A stretch of 54,148 nucleotides of DNA from contig NZ_JAEPBH010000027.1 in the NCBI RefSeq assembly GCF_016632365.1, forward strand, positions 7,638 through 61,785, in the 5' to 3' direction. This DNA comes from Tenebrionibacter intestinalis. Its GTDB lineage: Bacteria > Pseudomonadota > Gammaproteobacteria > Enterobacterales > Enterobacteriaceae. The notes beneath the pieces are model-generated. The model was not told the DNA's origin, did no database searches, and saw only the letters and a list, made by a program, of their open reading frames with translations. A program made the position numbers and the translations under genes. Every line of letters begins with the position of its first letter. The stretch's first letter is position 1. Of this stretch, positions 7,898 through 18,669 are shown in pieces.

Positions 7898-9412
7898 TTA
7901 TCCTTCGTTGTGCATTTCGAGGTTCTCCGCCTCGTTCTGGCGCAACAGCGCTTTGGCATCATCATTGCGCAGGGATTCCAGATATTCCAGATAGGCTAAA
8001 TCCACATCTTTGGTGACATAGACGCCGTTGAAAACCGAGCATTCGAACTGCTCAATAGCCGGGTTTTCCGCGCGCACCGCGTCAATGAGATCGTCGAGAT
8101 CCTGAAAAATCAGGCCATCAGCGCCGATAAGCTGGCGTATTTCATCCACCTCGCGCCCGTGCGCAATTAACTCATTAGCGCTCGGCATATCAATGCCATA
8201 AACGTTCGCAAAGCGTACCTCCGGCGCCGCCGACGCCAGATAGACCTTCTTCGCGCCCGCTTCGCGCGCCATTTCAATAATCTGCCCGGATGTCGTACCA
8301 CGCACGATAGAATCATCCACCAGCAGCACGTTCTTATCGCGGAACTCGGCGCGGTTGGCGTTAAGCTTGCGGCGCACCGATTTACGGCGCAACTGCTGGC
8401 CTGGCATGATAAAAGTGCGGCCAACGTAACGGTTTTTAACAAAACCCTGACGATAGGGCTTATTCAAAATGCGGGCGATCTCCAGCGCGATATCGCAGGA
8501 GGTTTCCGGAATCGGGATCACGACATCAATATCCAGATCCTCCCATTCGCGAGCGATTTTCTCGCCAAGCTTTTTCCCCATCCCTACCCGGGCGCTGTAA
8601 ACGGAAATTCGATCGATAAATGAATCCGGGCGCGCAAAGTAAACATATTCAAACAGACATGGCGTGGTGGTTGGGTTATCCGCGCACAGGCGGCTGAATA
8701 ACTGCCCCGCTTCCGTCACGTACACCGCCTCACCCGGCGCGACGTCGCGCAGGAAATCAAAGCCCAGCGTATCAAGCGCCACGCTTTCCGAAGCCACCAT
8801 ATACTCGGTACGTTCGCCCACATCGCGTTTACCCAGCACCAGCGGACGTATGCCGTTCGGATCGCGAAACGCCACCATACCGTGGCCGATAATCATTGCC
8901 ACGCAGGCATAGGCGCCGCGAATCTGGCGATTAGTGGCGGCAATAGCGGCAAAAACATTGTCGGCCTCCAGCGGATAAGTACGGAAGTTATCCAGTTCGC
9001 TGGCGAAGATATTAAGCAGGATTTCAGAATCCGAGGCGGTATTAATGTGGCGACGCTTCTCTTCAAACAGCTTTTTACGCAATTGGTGTGCGTTTGTAAG
9101 ATTGCCATTGTGCGCAAGCGTAATGCCGTAAGGCGAGTTAACATAAAACGGCTGCGCTTCAGAAGCGCTGGAGCTGCCTGCTGTGGGATAACGCACATGG
9201 CCAATACCCATGTTACCCTGCAGGCGCTGCATGTGGCGCGCCTCAAACACATCGCTGACCAGGCCGTTGGCTTTACGCAGTCGAAAGCAGTTATTCGCAT
9301 CAATTGTGATGATGCCTGCGGCATCCTGCCCGCGGTGCTGAAGCACCGTTAACGCGTCATAAATCGACTGGTTGACCGGCATAACACCGGCGATACCGAC
9401 AATACCGCACAT
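7898..9412 (-). CDS. purF: Amidophosphoribosyltransferase PurF
   Basis: Catalyses the first step of purine synthesis: PRPP plus glutamine gives 5-phosphoribosylamine. It is 504 residues, as in E. coli (505). Cys2 of MCGIVGIAG is the N-terminal nucleophile of the glutaminase domain, with [12 protein letters not shown] following. The phosphoribosyltransferase domain has the PRPP loop [14 protein letters not shown] (about 361-374). It follows cvpA in the usual cvpA-purF operon and is controlled by the PurR operator upstream of cvpA. Confidence 0.98.
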   Translation of the reverse strand: MCGIVGIAGVMPVNQSIYDALTVLQHRGQDAAGIITIDANNCFRLRKANGLVSDVFEARHMQRLQGNMGIGHVRYPTAGSSSASEAQPFYVNSPYGITLAHNGNLTNAHQLRKKLFEEKRRHINTASDSEILLNIFASELDNFRTYPLEADNVFAAIAATNRQIRGAYACVAMIIGHGMVAFRDPNGIRPLVLGKRDVGERTEYMVASESVALDTLGFDFLRDVAPGEAVYVTEAGQLFSRLCADNPTTTPCLFEYVYFARPDSFIDRISVYSARVGMGKKLGEKIAREWEDLDIDVVIPIPETSCDIALEIARILNKPYRQGFVKNRYVGRTFIMPGQQLRRKSVRRKLNANRAEFRDKNVLLVDDSIVRGTTSGQIIEMAREAGAKKVYLASAAPEVRFANVYGIDMPSANELIAHGREVDEIRQLIGADGLIFQDLDDLIDAVRAENPAIEQFECSVFNGVYVTKDVDLAYLEYLESLRNDDAKALLRQNEAENLEMHNEG

Positions 9413-9448
9413 GTTGTCTTTTCCTCATAAGCCACATCTCCGGCGCTG

Positions 9449-9934
9449 TTACCGGGGCAAGAAACTTGACGAGCTTTGCAGATAGTCAAAAAACCATCTG
9501 AAGATGGGACTGAATTGTGGAATAAGCTGCGACTTCTGCCAGTCGGCGCTTTTCGCCATGCCGGTGAATGTATCAAGAAAAAACAGTATCGCGGCGACAA
9601 TCAGCACGCCCCTGAGCGCGCCAAAGCAAATCCCCAGGACTCTGTCTGTACCTGAAAGGCCCGTTTTTTCAACCAGTTGACCGATCACGTAGTTCACCAC
9701 CGCACCTACGACAAGCGTCGCGATAAACAGCAGCGCGATCGCTATTCCGTTACGCACCAGCGCATCGTCAAAGCCAGTGAACCAGGTTGCCAGATAGCTA
9801 TAGTAATGACTTGCCACGAAAAAAGCACAGCCCCAGGTTACCAGCGACAGCGCTTCACGCACAAATCCACGAACAAGGCTCACAAGACACGAAAAGCCAA
9901 TAACAGCAATAATGGCGTAATCAATCCAGACCAT
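9449..9934 (-). CDS. cvpA: CvpA family inner-membrane protein
   Basis: Inner-membrane protein needed for colicin V production and envelope homeostasis. The 161 residues begin MVWIDYAIIAVIGFSCLVSL and contain four hydrophobic segments (about 5-25, 30-50, 62-85, 100-125). It sits first in the operon with purF (36 bp gap), with a PurR operator 57-72 bp upstream of the start codon. Confidence 0.95.
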   Translation of the reverse strand: MVWIDYAIIAVIGFSCLVSLVRGFVREALSLVTWGCAFFVASHYYSYLATWFTGFDDALVRNGIAIALLFIATLVVGAVVNYVIGQLVEKTGLSGTDRVLGICFGALRGVLIVAAILFFLDTFTGMAKSADWQKSQLIPQFSPIFRWFFDYLQSSSSFLPR

Positions 9935-9990
9935 ATAAATTCCGCGCTAACTTGCCCTGACATCCTGCTCGGGGCGCATTCTAACAGAAA

Positions 9991-10006
9991 AAGAAAACGT
10001 TTGCGT
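9991..10006 (-). promoter_or_regulatory. PurR operator upstream of cvpA-purF
   Basis: AAGAAAACGTTTGCGT matches the 16-bp PurR consensus (ANGCAANCGNTTNCNT) on the minus strand with its central CG and near-palindromic halves. It lies between dedD and cvpA where E. coli also has its purF operator, so hypoxanthine/guanine repression through PurR is expected. Confidence 0.9.
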
Positions 10007-10110
10007 AGGGATTTCCTTCCCCCGCGCCAGAAGAAAAAGGGGGTAAAAAAGCGCCGCTTATTACCCACCGTTTCAGTATAAGGGCCCTTCCGCTCAGCCC
10101 AAAGCCTGCG

Positions 10111-10764
10111 TCAGGGGACGTAGTTCATCACCACGCCGCTTAGCCCGGAAATCTTTTGTAGATCCCCAAGCGTCGATTTGAGCCTGTTTTTCGAGGCGTC
10201 CGGCCCGACCAGGATACGGGTAATTTTCCCCTGTACCGGCGTGGAAGGAACCGTGTAAGCCCGGAATCCCGCCGCACGCAGGTTAGCCACAATTTCACGG
10301 ACCTTATCGGCATTCTTCAGCGCCCCGAGCTGCACCACATACGCTTTACCTGACGGCGCGGCATCCTGCTGCGGCGTGGTTTTGGGCGCTGGCGCAGGCT
10401 GCGGTTTAGGCACAGGCGCCGGTTTCGGCGCCGGCTGTGGTTTAGAGACAGGCGCTGGCGGCGGTACATCGTCAACGTCTGTTGGAACATCATCCGGCAG
10501 CGTTGACGGATCGAGAGTGACGGAGGCGCTGCTGGCGCGCACCTCTTCTGCTGCGCCTTCCGGCGGCTGTGACGGCAGCGACTGGCTGGCTGGCGGCAAC
10601 ATATCCGGATCGTTATTGTCACCCGCTTTAGGAACCAGCGGAATGGCGGCAAACTCATCCTGATAATGTTTTTTCTGTCCGTCCAGCAGGCCCGGCAGCA
10701 CAATCACGCCCAGCGCGACCAGCACGATTGTCCCCACTAAGCGATTCTGAAACTTACTCGCCAC
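10111..10764 (-). CDS. dedD: Cell division protein DedD (SPOR domain)
   Basis: Inner-membrane divisome protein whose SPOR domain binds denuded septal peptidoglycan. A GTG start at 10764 (VASKFQNRLVGTIVLVALGV) is chosen because E. coli DedD starts identically and GGAGG precedes it. The result is 217 residues: a transmembrane helix at about 9-27, a long proline/lysine-rich linker (many PAPKP-type repeats, about 80-130), and a SPOR domain (AYVVQLGALKNADKV to the end). It overlaps the 3' end of folC by 11 bp. Confidence 0.93.
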   Translation of the reverse strand: MASKFQNRLVGTIVLVALGVIVLPGLLDGQKKHYQDEFAAIPLVPKAGDNNDPDMLPPASQSLPSQPPEGAAEEVRASSASVTLDPSTLPDDVPTDVDDVPPPAPVSKPQPAPKPAPVPKPQPAPAPKTTPQQDAAPSGKAYVVQLGALKNADKVREIVANLRAAGFRAYTVPSTPVQGKITRILVGPDASKNRLKSTLGDLQKISGLSGVVMNYVP

Positions 10765-12019
10765 ACCTTTCCTCCGCATCAAGGATTTCCATTACGTGCG
10801 CCACCGTGTGGAATGAACCGCAGACCAGCACGGTATCGGCCGGTTCAGCCTGCGCCAGCGCCGCATGCCAGGCATCGGCCACGCTGTCGAAACGCAATCC
10901 GCTCCCCACATGCGCAAGCAGTTGTTCCGCCGTTGCGCCGCGCGGCCCTTCCAGCGACGCGCAATACCAGCCATCCACCAGCGGCTCCAGACAGGCAAGC
11001 GTGCCCGCAATGTCCTTATCACGCAGCATCCCTGCTACCGCCAGTAATTTCCCTGCCGGCGGTTCACTGCGCAGCCTGTCAGCAAGATAGGCCGCCGCGT
11101 GAGGGTTATGGGCCACGTCGAGGATAACGCGCGGCGATTGGCCCAGGATCTGAAAGCGCCCCGGCAAACGCGCCTGGCGCAGCCCTTCGCGCACTGCGGT
11201 TTCGCTCACCGGCAGGCGGCTTGCGCGCAGCGCGGCCAGCGCGGTTGCAGCGTTAGGCAGCGGCACCTGCGGTAACGGCAGATTATCCAGCACGCCTGAC
11301 GCGTCGCGAAAGCGCCAGCCGTTTCCAACGCGTTCATAATCCCAGCGGATCCCGCGACGCAGCAAAAACGCGCCTTTTTCCTGAGCGACAGCCTCCATTG
11401 ACGCCGGCATATCAGGCTCGCCCACCACCGCCGGTTTATCGGCACGAAAAATGCCTGCCTTTTCACGGCCAATGCTTTCGCGATCCGGCCCCAGCCAGTC
11501 GGTGTGATCGAGCGCAACGCTGGTGATGACGCCGACGTCGGCATCCACAATATTCGTGGCGTCCAGCCGCCCGCCCAACCCGACTTCAAGGATAGCCACG
11601 TCCAGCGAAGCCTGCTTAAACAACCACAGCGCCGATAGCGCGCCATATTCAAAATAGGTCAGCGATGTGTCGCCACGCGCCGCTTCAATGGCGGCAAAAG
11701 AGGCGGTATGGCGCGTCTCAGGCAGCTCTTCACCCTGCACGCGCACGCGCTCGGCGTAGCGCAGCAGATGCGGCGAACTGAACACCCCTACCCGCAGCCC
11801 GGCGGCCAGCAGCATGGTTTCCAGCGTACGGCAGGTCGTTCCTTTCCCGTTAGTGCCCGCGACCGTAAAGACAAACGGCGCAGGGTTGAGCACCCCCAGC
11901 GTCGCCGCGACGGCGCGTACTCGCTCAAGGCCCAGATCGATGGATTTAGAATGCAGATTTTCCAGATAAGAAAGCCACGTGGCCAGGGGCGACGTGGCCT
12001 GGGGAACGCGCGTTTCCAT
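10754..12019 (-). CDS. folC: Folylpolyglutamate/dihydrofolate synthase FolC
   Basis: Adds glutamate to dihydropteroate to form dihydrofolate and extends folate polyglutamates. The 421 residues (E. coli 422) contain the Mur-ligase-like P-loop GTNGKGTTC (about 55-63), the Mg/ATP-binding SVALDHTDWLG and the C-terminal HNPHAAAYLA motif. GAAGGG lies seven bases before the ATG. It lies between accD and dedD on the same strand. Confidence 0.97.
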   Translation of the reverse strand: METRVPQATSPLATWLSYLENLHSKSIDLGLERVRAVAATLGVLNPAPFVFTVAGTNGKGTTCRTLETMLLAAGLRVGVFSSPHLLRYAERVRVQGEELPETRHTASFAAIEAARGDTSLTYFEYGALSALWLFKQASLDVAILEVGLGGRLDATNIVDADVGVITSVALDHTDWLGPDRESIGREKAGIFRADKPAVVGEPDMPASMEAVAQEKGAFLLRRGIRWDYERVGNGWRFRDASGVLDNLPLPQVPLPNAATALAALRASRLPVSETAVREGLRQARLPGRFQILGQSPRVILDVAHNPHAAAYLADRLRSEPPAGKLLAVAGMLRDKDIAGTLACLEPLVDGWYCASLEGPRGATAEQLLAHVGSGLRFDSVADAWHAALAQAEPADTVLVCGSFHTVAHVMEILDAEERCGE

Positions 12020-12079
12020 AGTGCCCTTCGGGTTCTGAAATACGAAGAGCAGGGCCGTAAACCCTGCTCTGTTTTACTG

Positions 12080-13000
12080 TCAGGCTTCGTGGCCCTGCTC
12101 CGGCGCCTGCGGTACGTCAAGCGGATCGCGCGGCGCATCCGGGTTCGGCGCAGGCTGGTTGGTCAGCTTCGCCAGCACGCTCGCCAACTTCAGGCGCAGC
12201 TCCGGACGGCGGACGATCATATCGATCGCGCCTTTTTCAATCAGAAATTCGCTGCGCTGGAAGCCCGGCGGCAGTTTTTCACGCACGGTCTGCTCAATAA
12301 CGCGCGGGCCGGCAAAGCCGATGAGCGCCTTCGGCTCAGCAATGTTCAGATCGCCCAACATAGCGAAACTGGCAGATACGCCGCCCATTGTCGGGTCGGT
12401 CAGCACGGAAATATACGGCAACCCGCGCGCCTGCATTTTCGCCAGCGCGGCGCTGGTTTTCGCCATTTGCATCAGCGACATCAGCGCTTCCTGCATACGG
12501 GCGCCGCCGGAGGCGGAAAAGCAGATTAGCGGGCAGCTATCTTCGAGCGCCTGTTCCACAGCGCGCACAAAGCGCGCGCCCACCACAGACCCCATTGAAC
12601 CGCCCATAAAAGCGAATTCAAACGCTGCGGCAACCACCGGCATGCCGTGCAGCGTACCTTTCATGACCACCAGCGCGTCTTTCTCGCCGGTTTCTTTCTG
12701 GGCGCTTGCCAGTCTGTCTTTATACTTTTTGGAATCACGGAATTTCAGGACGTCTTTCGGCTCAAGCTCACTGCCAAGCTCTACCAGCGAACCTTCGTCA
12801 AGAAGGCTGTGCAGACGATCGCGCGCAGCCATGCGCATATGATGGTCGCACTTCGGGCAAACGTCGAGATTGCGCTCCAGCTCAGCGCGGTAAAGTACCT
12901 GCCCGCAGCTATCGCACTTAGTCCATACTCCTTCAGGAATGCTCGCTTTGCGCGTCGGAGTAACATTGCTCTTGTTAAGAATTCGTTCAATCCAGCTCAT
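12080..13000 (-). CDS. accD: Acetyl-CoA carboxylase beta subunit AccD
   Basis: The carboxyltransferase beta subunit that, with AccA, transfers CO2 from biotinyl-BCCP to acetyl-CoA to make malonyl-CoA. The start [19 protein letters not shown] gives 306 residues and has AAAGG upstream; an earlier ATG at 13090 adds 30 unrelated residues. A four-cysteine zinc ribbon (C29, C32, C48, C51) precedes the crotonase-like core with [12 protein letters not shown]. coli AccD also binds its own mRNA through this zinc domain. Confidence 0.97.
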   Translation of the reverse strand: MSWIERILNKSNVTPTRKASIPEGVWTKCDSCGQVLYRAELERNLDVCPKCDHHMRMAARDRLHSLLDEGSLVELGSELEPKDVLKFRDSKKYKDRLASAQKETGEKDALVVMKGTLHGMPVVAAAFEFAFMGGSMGSVVGARFVRAVEQALEDSCPLICFSASGGARMQEALMSLMQMAKTSAALAKMQARGLPYISVLTDPTMGGVSASFAMLGDLNIAEPKALIGFAGPRVIEQTVREKLPPGFQRSEFLIEKGAIDMIVRRPELRLKLASVLAKLTNQPAPNPDAPRDPLDVPQAPEQGHEA

Positions 13001-13547
13001 TGATGACCTTTCTGCCTGAACCTGGTCGGTGCCAGTTTTCTTTCGCTGCCTGTGAGCGGCATCATGCCATTTCCACCGCCCGCAGACCATAAATGTCGCC
13101 CATTAAAACACAACGCCCGGCCACTTTGGATAAAAAACTTGCCCAAACCCGGACGCTCTGAGCATTCTCTTTAAAAAATCTTTTATATCAAAAAGTTAAA
13201 CAATATAAAAAAAAGTGAATTTTTACCCTTTCCTTGCGCGGGCGATATGTTTGTGAAGCGCTGTTTCACAGCAATGGCGTACTTAGCTTATTTTGTTGAC
13301 GCTTTACGTATGGCTTACGTCGGTTGCCGGGGCTGTATCCGGACGTAAGCGGCCTGATTCCCTGTTCGGGTCTGCATAACCGGCTCACCCTCAAGCGCCG
13401 CTCTCGCCGCTTTGTTTAATTCACTGAAGCCGCTGCGTTAACAGCGGGTACTCACGTAGCCGCCTGTTTGCTTTGCGTGTGCTGGCCGCGATACGCCTCT
13501 GAGTTTATACACCGTCACGGCGGCGCACAGTCAGGATAAAAACGCTG
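13001..13547. other. Intergenic region upstream of accD
   Basis: No protein gene is visible in these 547 bp. An AT-rich stretch at about 13170-13225 probably contains the accD promoter; I cannot fix the hexamers. The rest is GC-rich sequence between accD and the 3' end of dedA. Confidence 0.5.
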
Positions 13548-14213
13548 TTATCGCGCCTTTGCCTGACGCGCGGCGGCGCGTTTATGGCGAATAATCTCAA
13601 CAACGCCGGGTAAAATGGACACAGCGATAATGGCGACAATCAACAGCTTCAGGTTTTCCTGAACCACCGGCAGATCGCCAAACAGATAGCCTGCATAGGT
13701 AAACAGCACCACCCACAGCAGCGCGCCGATAACGTTGTACGCCGCGAAGCGGCGATAGGACATATGCCCCATACCCGCCACAAACGGCGCAAAAGTGCGA
13801 ACTATCGGCACAAAGCGCGCCAGAATAATGGTCTTGCCGCCGTGTTTTTCATAAAACATATGCGTTTTATCAAGGTAGCTGCGGCGAAAAATTTTCGAAT
13901 CCGGGTTGCTGAACAACCGTTCGCCAAATACCCGGCCAATGGTGTAATTCACCGCATCGCCGATAATCGCCGCCGCCACCATTAACCCGACCATCACATG
14001 CACATTAAGGTCGTTAGACGGCAACGCGGCAAGCGCGCCCGCCACAAACAGCAGCGAATCACCAGGTAAAAACGGGGTGACTACCAGCCCGGTTTCACAA
14101 AACAGGATCAGAAACAGGATCGCATAAACCCATATGCCGTACTGCGCCACCATTTGCGCAAGATGCGCATCAATATGCAGAATAAAATCAATAATGAAGC
14201 GGATAAACTCCAT
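13548..14213 (-). CDS. dedA: DedA family membrane protein
   Basis: DedA/SNARE-associated family inner-membrane protein; members act in undecaprenyl-phosphate and phospholipid recycling and in proton-motive-force homeostasis. The start [18 protein letters not shown] (AGAGGGA upstream) gives 221 residues against 219 in E. coli. Visible signatures are the conserved [17 protein letters not shown] segment, [18 protein letters not shown], and [18 protein letters not shown]. It lies 23 bp after truA in the leftward usg-truA-dedA string. Confidence 0.95.
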   Translation of the reverse strand: MEFIRFIIDFILHIDAHLAQMVAQYGIWVYAILFLILFCETGLVVTPFLPGDSLLFVAGALAALPSNDLNVHVMVGLMVAAAIIGDAVNYTIGRVFGERLFSNPDSKIFRRSYLDKTHMFYEKHGGKTIILARFVPIVRTFAPFVAGMGHMSYRRFAAYNVIGALLWVVLFTYAGYLFGDLPVVQENLKLLIVAIIAVSILPGVVEIIRHKRAAARQAKAR

Positions 14214-14236
14214 AGCCGTTATTCCCTCTAAAAATA

Positions 14237-15046
14237 TCAGTCCGCCAGAAACAGCGGCCCCATTGGGGGCTGTGGAAGCGCAAACTCGGCAGGATAATCT
14301 ACGCAAACCAGATACAGCCCTTCAGCGCGCGCCGTCGCGCCCGCCTGCGTACGATCTTTCGCTGCCAGAAGCTGCGCCATCCACGCTTCTGGCTGATTAC
14401 CGCAGCCAATTTCCAGCAGGCTGCCAACAATATTACGCACCATATGATGCACAAACGCATTGGCCTTAATATCCACCACCACATAATTACCATAGCGCGT
14501 CACATCAATGTGCATCAGGTTGCGCCACGGCGTGCGCGACTGGCACTGCACGGCGCGAAACGACGTAAAATCATTTTCGCCTAACAGGCACTGCGCGGCG
14601 CGATGCATACGTTCAGCATCCAGCGGCGCATGATAGTGCGTTATCCCCTGCTGCAGTACCGCAGGGCGCAGGCGATGATTATAGATAATATAGCGATAAC
14701 GACGCGCCGTTGCGCTAAAGCGCGCATGAAAGGTTTCCGGCACCGCCTTCACCCAGCGTACCGCAATATCCGCTGGCAAACTGGCGTTTGCGCCAAGCGT
14801 CCATGCCGCGTCCTGGCGATGCGCGCGGGTTTCAAAATGCACGACCTGGCCGGTAGCATGAACCCCTGCGTCTGTGCGCCCGGCGCAAAACACGGCGATT
14901 GGCTCTGCGGCGATTTGCGAGAGCGCTTTTTCCAGTTTTTCCTGTACGCTGCGCACTTCACGCTGGCGCTGCCAGCCGTAATATTTACTCCCGTCGTACT
15001 CAATGCCCAACGCTATTTTCTGTACCGGCATCTCCTGCTGCGTCAT
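14237..15046 (-). CDS. truA: tRNA pseudouridine(38-40) synthase TruA
   Basis: Converts uridines 38, 39 and 40 in the tRNA anticodon stem-loop to pseudouridine. The 269 residues carry the catalytic Asp59 in [10 protein letters not shown], plus [14 protein letters not shown] and the [18 protein letters not shown] motif. Its ATG overlaps the usg stop codon (ATGA), so translation is coupled. Confidence 0.97.
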   Translation of the reverse strand: MTQQEMPVQKIALGIEYDGSKYYGWQRQREVRSVQEKLEKALSQIAAEPIAVFCAGRTDAGVHATGQVVHFETRAHRQDAAWTLGANASLPADIAVRWVKAVPETFHARFSATARRYRYIIYNHRLRPAVLQQGITHYHAPLDAERMHRAAQCLLGENDFTSFRAVQCQSRTPWRNLMHIDVTRYGNYVVVDIKANAFVHHMVRNIVGSLLEIGCGNQPEAWMAQLLAAKDRTQAGATARAEGLYLVCVDYPAEFALPQPPMGPLFLAD

Positions 15047-16059
15047 CAGTACAAATACTCCTGCACCAGTTTCTCAGCAATTTTCACGGCCATCAGCGCA
15101 CCGCCGAAACGAATGTTATCCGCCACCGACCAGAACTGTACCTGTTCCGGTACGCCATAGTCGTTGCGCACGCAGCCAATGGATAACCGCGCGCTGCCGG
15201 TAGCATCGCCCACCTGGGTCGGGAAGTCGTTTTCATCGAACAGCGCAATATCTTCACAGCGGGTGAAAGCATCGCACGCCTCCTGCGCCGCCAGCGGGCG
15301 CAGCGCTTCCACATTTACAACCTGCGCGTGACCGTAAAATACCGGCGCCTGTACGCAGCTTGCCGAAAGCGCCAGCCCGTCATCCTGTAAAATCTTTCGG
15401 GACTCGTCCACAATGCGGCGCTCCTCGCGCACGCTGCCTTCGCTGTCCGGCAACAGCGGCAGCAAGTTAAAGGCCAACTGGCGACCAAAGTAGTCGTCTT
15501 CATCAACAGGCATACCGTTAAGCAGACGCGCGCTCTGGCCGGCCAGCGCATCCACCGCCGCTTTACCCTGCGCCGATGCCGGGAGCAGGCTGGTGACCTG
15601 CACGCGAGACAGCCCGCCATCGTCAATAATCGGCTTTAGCGCCGTCAGCAGTTGGCTGGTGAGGCTGTGCGCCGAGGCGATAATATTGCGGTTACGGTAG
15701 TCGGCCAGCACGAACGGATTGACATCCGGCACCACCAGCGGCACATCCGGGTCAAGCGAGAAAACCCCGCTGGTGTCTATGACCAGACAGCCGGCGCTTG
15801 CCGCTTCATCCGCATAGCGCGCCGACGCCTCGGCGCCGGCGACAAAAAAGGCCAGTTGCGCGCGGGTCCAGTCAAATTCCTGCACATTTTCCACAGGCAC
15901 GCTTTTACCGCCAAAGCGTAGCATTTCGCCCTCACTTTCCTGGCGCGCCAGCGCAATTATCTCTCCCACCGGAAACTGACGCTCGGCCAGCAATTCAAGC
16001 AACGCCTCGCCAACGGCGCCCGTAGCGCCCAGTACGGCGATATTCCAGCCTTCAGACAT
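15046..16059 (-). CDS. usg: Semialdehyde-dehydrogenase-like protein Usg
   Basis: Paralogue of aspartate-semialdehyde dehydrogenase with no proven activity. The 337 residues keep the NAD(P)-binding [14 protein letters not shown] near the N-terminus and the Asd-like C-terminal domain. The position of the Asd active-site cysteine, normally within a PNCT-type motif, reads [15 protein letters not shown] here, with Ser in place of Cys, consistent with lack of Asd activity. It is coupled to truA and follows pdxB by 56 bp. Confidence 0.93.
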   Translation of the reverse strand: MSEGWNIAVLGATGAVGEALLELLAERQFPVGEIIALARQESEGEMLRFGGKSVPVENVQEFDWTRAQLAFFVAGAEASARYADEAASAGCLVIDTSGVFSLDPDVPLVVPDVNPFVLADYRNRNIIASAHSLTSQLLTALKPIIDDGGLSRVQVTSLLPASAQGKAAVDALAGQSARLLNGMPVDEDDYFGRQLAFNLLPLLPDSEGSVREERRIVDESRKILQDDGLALSASCVQAPVFYGHAQVVNVEALRPLAAQEACDAFTRCEDIALFDENDFPTQVGDATGSARLSIGCVRNDYGVPEQVQFWSVADNIRFGGALMAVKIAEKLVQEYLY

Positions 16060-16115
16060 GGTGGTTTACTCCAGAAAACACATTTGCCCACGGCTGCGGG
16101 CAAAAGACATTGAGA

Positions 16116-17252
16116 TTAACGGATCGGGTGATAAACGGCGCTAAAACCCAACCGATGCAGCCGTTGCGCTGCATCGGCGTCGTCACACTGCACATACAGC
16201 GAAGACCACTCCCGGCGCTCGCGATAATGCTTGCGTAACTTATCAAATTCACCCGGCTGAGCGGCCACATGGCGCAACAGCGCATCATCGCGGCGCACAT
16301 CATACACCAGATGCACCAGCCTTTTCAGCGTCGTCTCATCAAGCGCGCCGTGTAACGCCAGGCGCACCACCTCCGGCGAAGGCAGCAGCGTATCAAGCGC
16401 CACCTGGTGCGGCGTGCCGAGGAATGCCGTATAGGCTTCAAAGACCTGCGTAGTGCCGCGCGCCTTGCCTTCCAGCGTGTAACCGGCGATATGCGCCGTG
16501 CCGATATCCACTTTGTCCAGCAGCGCAACGTTCAGATCCGGTTCGGCTTCCCATACGTCAAGTATCGTGCTCAAGCGCTGGCCCGCATTAAGGCGTTTTA
16601 GCAGCGCGGCATTATCCACTACCGGCCCACGGCAGGCATTAATCAAAATCGTCCCCGGCTTAAGCGCCGAAATCAGCGCATCATCGGCCAGATGCAGCGT
16701 TTTGTATGGGCCATCCTTATAAAGCGGCGTGTGAAACGTAAGGATATCCGCCTCACGCGCCAGCGCATCAAGCGTAAGAAAATCGCCTTCATCGCCACGA
16801 TCGGCGCGCGGCGGATCGCACAGCAGCGTGCGCACCCCCAGCGTTTCAAGCCGCGCCTGAAGACGCGAACCGACGTTCCCGACGCCGACAATACCTACGG
16901 TACGCTCACGCAGCGAGAAACCGTCACGCTCCGCCAGCATCAGCAGCGCGGAAAACACATATTCCACCACGGCAATAGCATTGCAGCCCGGCGCGCCGGA
17001 AAAACCGATACCGGCCTGCTCAAGCCAGGCTTCGTCAACGTGATCGGTGCCCGCCGTGGCGGTGCCGACAAATTTAATTCTTTTACCGTCCAACAGCGCG
17101 GCGTTCACCTTTGTTACCGAACGTACCATTAGCGCGTCAGCATCGTTCAGGGCGCCCGGAGGTATTGGCCGGCCCGGCACCGCCGTGACCTCGCCAATAC
17201 GGCTGAATAATTCACGGGCATAAGGCATGTTTTCATCAACAAGAATTTTCAC
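16116..17252 (-). CDS. pdxB: Erythronate-4-phosphate dehydrogenase PdxB
   Basis: Oxidises 4-phosphoerythronate to 2-oxo-3-hydroxy-4-phosphobutanoate in the DXP-dependent pyridoxal phosphate pathway. It is 378 residues (E. coli 378) starting at GTG, with the D-2-hydroxyacid dehydrogenase fold: NAD motif [12 protein letters not shown] (about 120-131), NACRGPVVD, and the [14 protein letters not shown] stretch with catalytic His. The C-terminal dimerisation domain is present. It heads the pdxB-usg-truA-dedA string. Confidence 0.97.
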   Translation of the reverse strand: MKILVDENMPYARELFSRIGEVTAVPGRPIPPGALNDADALMVRSVTKVNAALLDGKRIKFVGTATAGTDHVDEAWLEQAGIGFSGAPGCNAIAVVEYVFSALLMLAERDGFSLRERTVGIVGVGNVGSRLQARLETLGVRTLLCDPPRADRGDEGDFLTLDALAREADILTFHTPLYKDGPYKTLHLADDALISALKPGTILINACRGPVVDNAALLKRLNAGQRLSTILDVWEAEPDLNVALLDKVDIGTAHIAGYTLEGKARGTTQVFEAYTAFLGTPHQVALDTLLPSPEVVRLALHGALDETTLKRLVHLVYDVRRDDALLRHVAAQPGEFDKLRKHYRERREWSSLYVQCDDADAAQRLHRLGFSAVYHPIR

Positions 17253-17488
17253 GTTACCGTACCTGTTTTGTGCGTCATTCAGGGAGATTTGCCGTCAGGA
17301 CAAATGCCGTTCAGGCAAAGCCGCAGACCAGCCGCCGCAGTCGACGCCCGCCCGATGTCTATTATGTGCGATGTCTGCCCGAACGTCCGCAATATGCAGT
17401 ATAAAGACCGTAAGTGTGCCATAATCCCGCCGCCAGGCATACCTGACCTGTTACGCAATAATTTCTGGTAACGATGTAAGGAATTTCG

Positions 17489-18499
17489 ATGACGCACTCC
17501 ATCCCGGCCGCGGGAACGCGCCCTGTGGCTGAACCTCCAGGCGCCCCCCCAGACTCAGGCAATCAATCCCTCACTCCTGCGCAACGCACCATTCTGGAGC
17601 GTCTGATTACGCGCATCGTGGCCCTGAGTCAGGCGCAGAGTGCTGAAATATGGGCAGGGATGAAACACGATCTGGGCATTAAAAACGACCGCCCTTTGCT
17701 GGCGCAACATTTTCCGGCCGCCGAACAAAATCTCAACCAACGGTTAAACCACGCCCAGCAGCGCCACGCCGTGCGTCAGACGCTGCAACAGCTTACCGGG
17801 CAATTGCAATATGGCAATAACCGTCAGGCGGTGAGCGATTATATCCGCAGTCGCTTCGGCCACACGGTACTCAGCCAGCTTACTCACGCGCAGCTCAAAA
17901 GCGTGCTGGCGCTATTGCAGAATAATCAACTGGCCATTCCCCAGCCGCAACAGCGTCCCGCCACCGACCGGCCGATGCAGCCTGCGGAACATAACGCCCT
18001 TAATCAGCTCGCGGGCAAACTCGCCGCCGCCACGGGCGAATCCAACAAGCTTATCTGGCAATCGATGCTGGAACTGAGCGGCGTAAAGGGCGGTGAAGCG
18101 CTACCGGCGCGCCATTACTCTGTGCTGTCCACCTGGCTTACGGCGCGCCTGACGTTATCGCAGCAGGCGGCGCCCTCGCTGCAAACGCTCCAGGCGGCAT
18201 TAAAGCAGCCGCTGGAGAACAACGAATGGCGCGAATTAACCCATTATGCGCAACAGCACCACCATGCTGCGCCGCAAACAATCCTGACCGCGCCGCAGGT
18301 GCAGGATATCCTTAACCACCTGTTCCTTAAGCGAATTGAGCGCTCGGGAAGCAGCACGCCGCCGCAGCCGGAACACATACAGCCCGTCTGGGCGCCGTTT
18401 ATACCGGTTATTGAGCAGCTTAAAACACTCAGCAATCGCCCGGCCATTGGGCTAATAGCGCTGTTGCTGTTTATCGCGCTGCTTTGGATCCTGTTCTGA
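17489..18499 (+). CDS. flk: Flagella biosynthesis regulator Flk
   Basis: In Salmonella, Flk is an inner-membrane anchored protein that prevents premature switching and secretion of FlgM before the hook-basal body is complete. The 336-residue protein has a Pro-rich N-terminus, a long Gln-rich helical cytoplasmic region and one C-terminal transmembrane helix (AIGLIALLLFIALLWILF) ending at the last residue. GTAAGGAA precedes the ATG. It is divergent from pdxB; no other flagellar genes are in the window. Confidence 0.92.
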   Translation: MTHSIPAAGTRPVAEPPGAPPDSGNQSLTPAQRTILERLITRIVALSQAQSAEIWAGMKHDLGIKNDRPLLAQHFPAAEQNLNQRLNHAQQRHAVRQTLQQLTGQLQYGNNRQAVSDYIRSRFGHTVLSQLTHAQLKSVLALLQNNQLAIPQPQQRPATDRPMQPAEHNALNQLAGKLAAATGESNKLIWQSMLELSGVKGGEALPARHYSVLSTWLTARLTLSQQAAPSLQTLQAALKQPLENNEWRELTHYAQQHHHAAPQTILTAPQVQDILNHLFLKRIERSGSSTPPQPEHIQPVWAPFIPVIEQLKTLSNRPAIGLIALLLFIALLWILF

Positions 18500-18669
18500 A
18501 TACCGCCTCCGTCCGGGCGGCGGGCGTGTTGGCGCTTAACAGGCCTGGCCTGAACCGCCATAAAAAGACATAAAGAAAATCAAAGTATTGTTTTCGGTTA
18601 GAGGACAAAAAGGGAAAATCACGCTTTTGTCGTCGTTGCCATCAACTGGCCGCGCCTGCCGAAGCAAAC

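Noticed and set aside
13170..13225. A specific accD promoter in the AT-rich stretch.
   Set aside because: Several partial hexamers occur but none with acceptable spacing, so no site is called.
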